This document shows, piece after piece, positions 60,129 to 64,000 of a DNA stretch of 64,000 nucleotides. The translations under genes were made by a program, and so were the position numbers. A model generated the notes under the pieces. The model saw nothing but the letters and a program-made list of their open reading frames with translations. It did no database searches and had not been told where the DNA came from. How positions within the stretch are numbered: position 1 is the first letter of the stretch; each line of letters starts with the position of its first letter. This DNA is from Magnaporthiopsis rhizophila (lineage: Eukaryota; Ascomycota; Sordariomycetes; Magnaporthales; Magnaporthaceae): NCBI GenBank assembly GCA_003049465.1, contig PYSS01000001.1:605646-669645 (forward strand), written 5' to 3'.

Positions 60129-61309
60129 TGCGTGACGGCGGTAGGAGCAGTATCTGGCGGGGGGTTTGTTGCGGAGCAGGAGGCAAGGGCTGGACCGCGG
60201 CTGGGCGACGATGTGACGGTGCTGGAGGGTGGTTGCACCAGCTTCCGAGGCACCAAGAGCCGAACCAAGGACCGAGTAGTAACGCGTTTGCAGAAGAGGG
60301 GAGGGGCCGATCCTGCAGGTCGGTTTTGGTGAATGGGGGGGGCGGGTGCGATGCACGGATTAGCGACTAGGTCCGGTGGAGGGTGGAGGGCGGTGGGGGT
60401 GGGGTGGAAGACTCGGGCAGCTTCAATGGGTGCAGCCGCTGTCCCAATTAGGGTTTGCCGCCTGACGACACTGACGGCCATTGTGTACATCGGACGATGC
60501 GGGAAGCAAAACCCAGGGCAAAGTTGAGGGAGGGCGGAATCGCAATCTAGCCAATACTAACAGTTGCCGTATAGAGTCAATTACCGCCACGCGCGGACAC
60601 CGCAGCAGCGAGGCTGGTGTTGCTGCTGCTGCTGCTGCCGATAACGCTGCTGGTCTTGACCTTGTGCTGAGCCGGTTTGAAGAAGAGAGAGTCTGCCGGC
60701 GTAGTATCCCACACCTGGAAATCAACAGACGCGAGGAACAAGACATGGCAAACGAGGAAAACACAGACAAGGAAAAACTAATAAAACAATGCACAGAATA
60801 TCAGGGCCACCTACTGCGGGTTCGTCGGTGTATCAGGAGTCGGGTGCTTTGAAAAACGAAAGGCTCTTAGGGGACGGGCGCGAGAGGAAAAGTGGGCTTC
60901 CAAAAACCGCTCAGATGATCTCCGTATTACCCCGCTTCTAGCAGAGGGCTTTCATACTCTGGCCGCAGGAAGGGAGCCCCGCCTTCCTCTCCCCTTTAGC
61001 GCAACATCGCGGTTGAGAAATATCTTACGGCATTCAGATCGAGCAGTAACGCCGTTGTTCAAAATGATTTAACGATGTATTGAAGGACTGGTGTGGAAAA
61101 CACGGTCATTGTGTAGAGTGCCACAGCGTTGCGCGGAATTTGCGTGCTCGAGCGTCGTTAGGCATCAAGTCCGCTGCACTGTTAACCCCATCACCACTCA
61201 TCCCCCTTCCAAGAGCTCCAAGACACCAAGCTGCTTCACGAAGCATCGATCGCCCAAAACAAATATTGCTGCAACTACGCTGAGCCGGTCCCTACCAAGA
61301 TTCGCCGAG
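60129..61309. promoter_or_regulatory. Divergent spacer, aminopeptidase / SNTX-GTPase gene
   Basis: The 1.18-kb spacer holds the promoters of the aminopeptidase (-) and the SNTX-like gene (+). Its left 228 nt are open in frame with the aminopeptidase (see that entry). A (CTG)6-type run lies near 60621-60639. Confidence 0.5.
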
Positions 61310-63695
61310 ATGAGCACCTCTACCCATTCGGAGTCACGACCTGCCTTGCGGCAGGGGTCCCATATCAGTCTTGGCGATTTGTACAACGCCTATTCCGAAA
61401 GCATCCTCCACCGATCACTTCTGAAGACCAACGCCCTGCCACCCGGATGCGTTGACGTCAGAGACACACCGGGGCTGTCCTACAAGCACACAACTACCGA
61501 TTCCCTGGAAGAGAAGTTCTCTAGTCTCGACGTCTCTGCTGAGCTCGGTCTCAATGCTCTTTGCGGGCGGCTCAAGGGCGGCTGGTGCTGCGAGTATCTC
61601 TCGAAGAAGAAGACGAGCAACCGCATGCGCCAAGCCTCCACAATATGCATAACCGCAACCACGACTGGGAAGCTCAGACTGGATCAAGAAAACCTGAAAG
61701 ACTGTCTGGATTTGACTGCTCTTCACACACAAGGCGCAACGCATGTCGTCGTGGGTATAGAGTGGGGAGCGCGAACTTTGATCACGGTGGGGGAGTCTAC
61801 CGAGAACTCCAACACGAGCAGCAATATCGGAGGCAAGCTGCGAATCAACCCGCTCTATGGGCCCATAGATTCGACGACAAGCGCTCCGCCGTCCGCGAGT
61901 GGCGGCATCGTGAGTCGAGTCGCAAAGCGTATCGGAGAAGTTTCCGTCAACGGAAGAGTCGAATCCGACCGCATGCTTGACTCAACGACCACTGTCCTCG
62001 ACTTTGAAATCGCGGCTGACGTAGCCAACTGGGAGTCGGGTGGCATTCTGAGGACCTTCGACGATGTAATGAGATCTCTCGAGCGTATTCCGGCTTCCAT
62101 CAAGGACGTCAACGACGGCAAGGGCGTACCCATGACCTTCCATCTGCTGCCAATTGCAGTGGCTGCAGGGATGTTCAATGTCGAGTTACAGCATGAGACT
62201 CTCGTCAGGCGACTTGACCGGGACTACTTGAACCGCTCGATCGAGCTTTTGGAGCAATTAGGGTCCGAGACTCGCAACTTTGAAGAGTATGCTAGTCTTG
62301 TTGCAAAGCATTCGTTCTGCGTCCCGAAGAGACACATCGACGCGGCGGACAAGGCATTGCGACAGGCAGAAAATGAAGAAGAAAGCTTCAAGAGCAAGCT
62401 ACATGACGCGATCGTCCACATTCGAAGAGGGAACGAAGATATGGAGCGCCTTCGAGAAATCCTGCGTAGGCATGGCTCAACTTCGGATGTCTCTACCGAC
62501 CACGGCTCGGACGCATCTGACGGCGACGGTAACGAGGACTCATTTCTCAACCGGTATCGGGAAAAGATGTCCTTCGCCGATCTTGTCAAAGATGCGGGAG
62601 CCGGCTACATTGGGCACAAAGAATTGGACGTCGCGATTCCACGCAATGGGACTGGTGCCTTCGGCGACCTTTATATCCTCCACTTCGGCGAAACAGCGCA
62701 AAGCAAGCCGGGCTGGACCAAAGAACGGCAAACGCTTATAGACCTTCTCAACAAGCAGACTGGCTAATATCAATTAGTCGTTGTCGACTATGACGTCCCC
62801 AAGCCAAAAGCACTCGACAAAGCGTTCATCGAACAGCGTTGCTGCAACGAGGACATCGTCGCGAACGTGACCGAGAGCTTGAATGAGCTGGCGCAACTTT
62901 GTCTCGTGAGATGCCAAGACGGCGGCGAGGTCGATCGCTCACGGAGCGTCAATCCGCCCTCGGGGAGACGCGACATCCGGATACCGTGTCCGGGAGTGGG
63001 TTGTTTCGAAGGGAATAGGCTCCGATGGGTCTGTCCCACCTGCCGAGGCCCAGTCTCATATGGAGTCATCGATGAGTACCTCTACTGCCGATGCTCCCGG
63101 TATTTAATTAAGGATGCCGAATTCAGATGTAACCGCGCGAAGCACGGTCAGGCGTATGCCAGCTACACTGAGCAGCACCTGAGGGAGCAGTTGGAGGCGA
63201 TTCCTGAAGAAGATGAGTATAATATACTCATCATGGGGAGGACTGGGGTTGGCAAGTCGATGTTTGTCAATTCTCTGCTTAATTATGCGACGTTCGATTC
63301 CTTGGCCGACGCCCTGAAAGACAACGAGCCACTCCGTTATGGAATCCCTTGTTCTTTTGCCTTTCAGGATGAGCAAGGGAGGGAGCATGAAGTGGTTGTC
63401 GGAAAGGCGTCAAAATGGGAAATATTCTCGAAACTCGGACGGTCGGCAACACAGAACGCCATGACCGTACTGCTTTTGCCTTGACGGGAAAACCTTTCGG
63501 GTCATTGACACCCCCGGAGTCGGCGACACAGAAGGCGAGGCTAAAGACCGCGAAAATTCGGCGAACATCCTCCGAACGCTCAAGAGTATCGGCAAACTGA
63601 ACGCAATCCTCTACCTGCTGCCGGTGAACGCCCATCTTGGCGTGGTGTTATTATATTTCAGCATACCAATACACCCTGTTCAAACAACCACTTGA
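61310..63695 (+). pseudogene. SNTX-like / thioredoxin-like / Zn-ribbon / P-loop GTPase gene, disrupted
   Basis: The intact part, ATG 61310 to TAA 62765-62767, encodes 485 aa. It has an SNTX (stonustoxin-like) N-terminal region (LGDLYNAYSESIL, DSLEEKFSSLDVSAELGLNA, KKKTSNRMRQAST, ATHVVVGIEWGA) and, near its end, the start of an SNTX thioredoxin-like segment (GDLYILHFGE). The same frame resumes right after TAA (QLVVVDYDVPKPKALDKAFI), then a Cys cluster (CPGVGC, CPTC, CRC, FRC) and a G domain (GRTGVGKS, about 63237-63260). A one-base shift near 63461-63480 moves the frame before the DTPGVGD switch motif; the shifted frame ends at 63695. The family includes fish venom cytolysins, but fungal and other homologues are not known to be toxins, and no toxicity is implied. 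An unseen intron does not remove the stop without losing conserved residues. Confidence 0.7.
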
Positions 63696-64000
63696 TTAAG
63701 CCACCAAAGTGCGACGCCCTGAGGCAGCATTCGAACGCACGCAAACGCAGCAAACTTATATTTTGTGCATCTAATTCCAACGCTTCCAAATGACCCGATC
63801 AAAGTTTCGTTGCTCAAGGCTCTTTCGATCAAACCGCTTGCGGTTTTGTGTCGCCTATGCAGTCAGTGATGTAACATTTGCACCGAGAAGGCGAGAAAAA
63901 AAAATATCTGAGCTTCCAAGTGTTCGTCCCACATCTATGCGTTGGTGGCGCTAAGCCGCTTGCGGGCAGGCCAGCCCCTGAACATCGCGACACATGCGCA
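63696..64000. other. Decayed 3' sequence, window end
   Basis: No intact frame. A faint match to the continuation of the upstream G domain is seen at about 63749-63793 (SKLIFCASN followed by a stop). The rest cannot be named. Confidence 0.4.

Noticed and set aside
62700..62776. Intron with GC donor (GCAAGC) removing the in-frame stop of the SNTX-like gene
   Set aside because: It would delete conserved-looking residues GWTKERQTLIDLL and has a weak donor; the frame continues naturally across the stop.

Overview
This is a stretch of nuclear DNA from a filamentous ascomycete, most likely a Sordariomycete. The genes are GC-rich and intron-containing. Introns are short (about 60-170 nt) and have CTAAC/CTGAC-type branch sites. 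Nearly every recognised protein belongs to a family with a typical filamentous-fungal form (UBR1, MON1, DOP1, GRASP, Kel3, WLM protease, HDEL-type PDI). Species cannot be fixed from the sequence alone. All splice models were made by hand from donor, acceptor and branch motifs, reading frame and family conservation. No tRNA, rRNA, CRISPR array or intact transposon was seen.

Left part (1-14.5 kb): 3' part of a WD40 gene like COMPASS subunit Swd3 (+); ubr1, the N-end-rule ubiquitin ligase (-); a tiny five-exon gene for cytochrome bc1 subunit 9, qcr9 (-), divergent from pym1, the Mago-Y14 partner (+); and a stand-alone NifS-like domain related to molybdenum-cofactor sulfurase (-). The middle-left (14.5-23.2 kb) is gene-poor: two gaps of about 4.1 and 3.7 kb flank one gene for a GPI-anchored, extracellular Cu-only superoxide dismutase (-).

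The centre (23-46 kb) is dense and rich in endomembrane genes: OST2/DAD1 (oligosaccharyltransferase), GRASP/Grh1 (Golgi), DOP1 and MON1 (endosome/Golgi and vacuole traffic) and PDI1 (ER oxidative folding). Between them lie TGS1 (snRNA cap hypermethylase), a hypothetical gene with a Lys-Glu repeat, and a 1077-residue disordered orphan. Many neighbours are in divergent or convergent pairs with short spacers.

The right part (46-64 kb) holds a small predicted mitochondrial membrane protein, a WLM/Wss1-like DNA-protein crosslink protease, a small secreted Cys-containing protein behind a 2.4-kb gap, VPS71 (SWR1 complex HIT zinc finger), Kel3 (kelch protein) and an M1 aminopeptidase. It ends in an accessory-looking gene that joins an SNTX (stonustoxin-like) N-terminal region, a thioredoxin-like segment, a Cys-rich zinc-ribbon-like segment and a P-loop GTPase, broken by an in-frame stop and a frameshift.

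The most notable observations are this decaying multidomain gene, three well-supported GC-AG introns among 32 modelled complete introns, the qcr9 gene with an ATG-only first coding exon and a 23-nt exon, and a possible non-AUG mitochondrial leader on the aminopeptidase.
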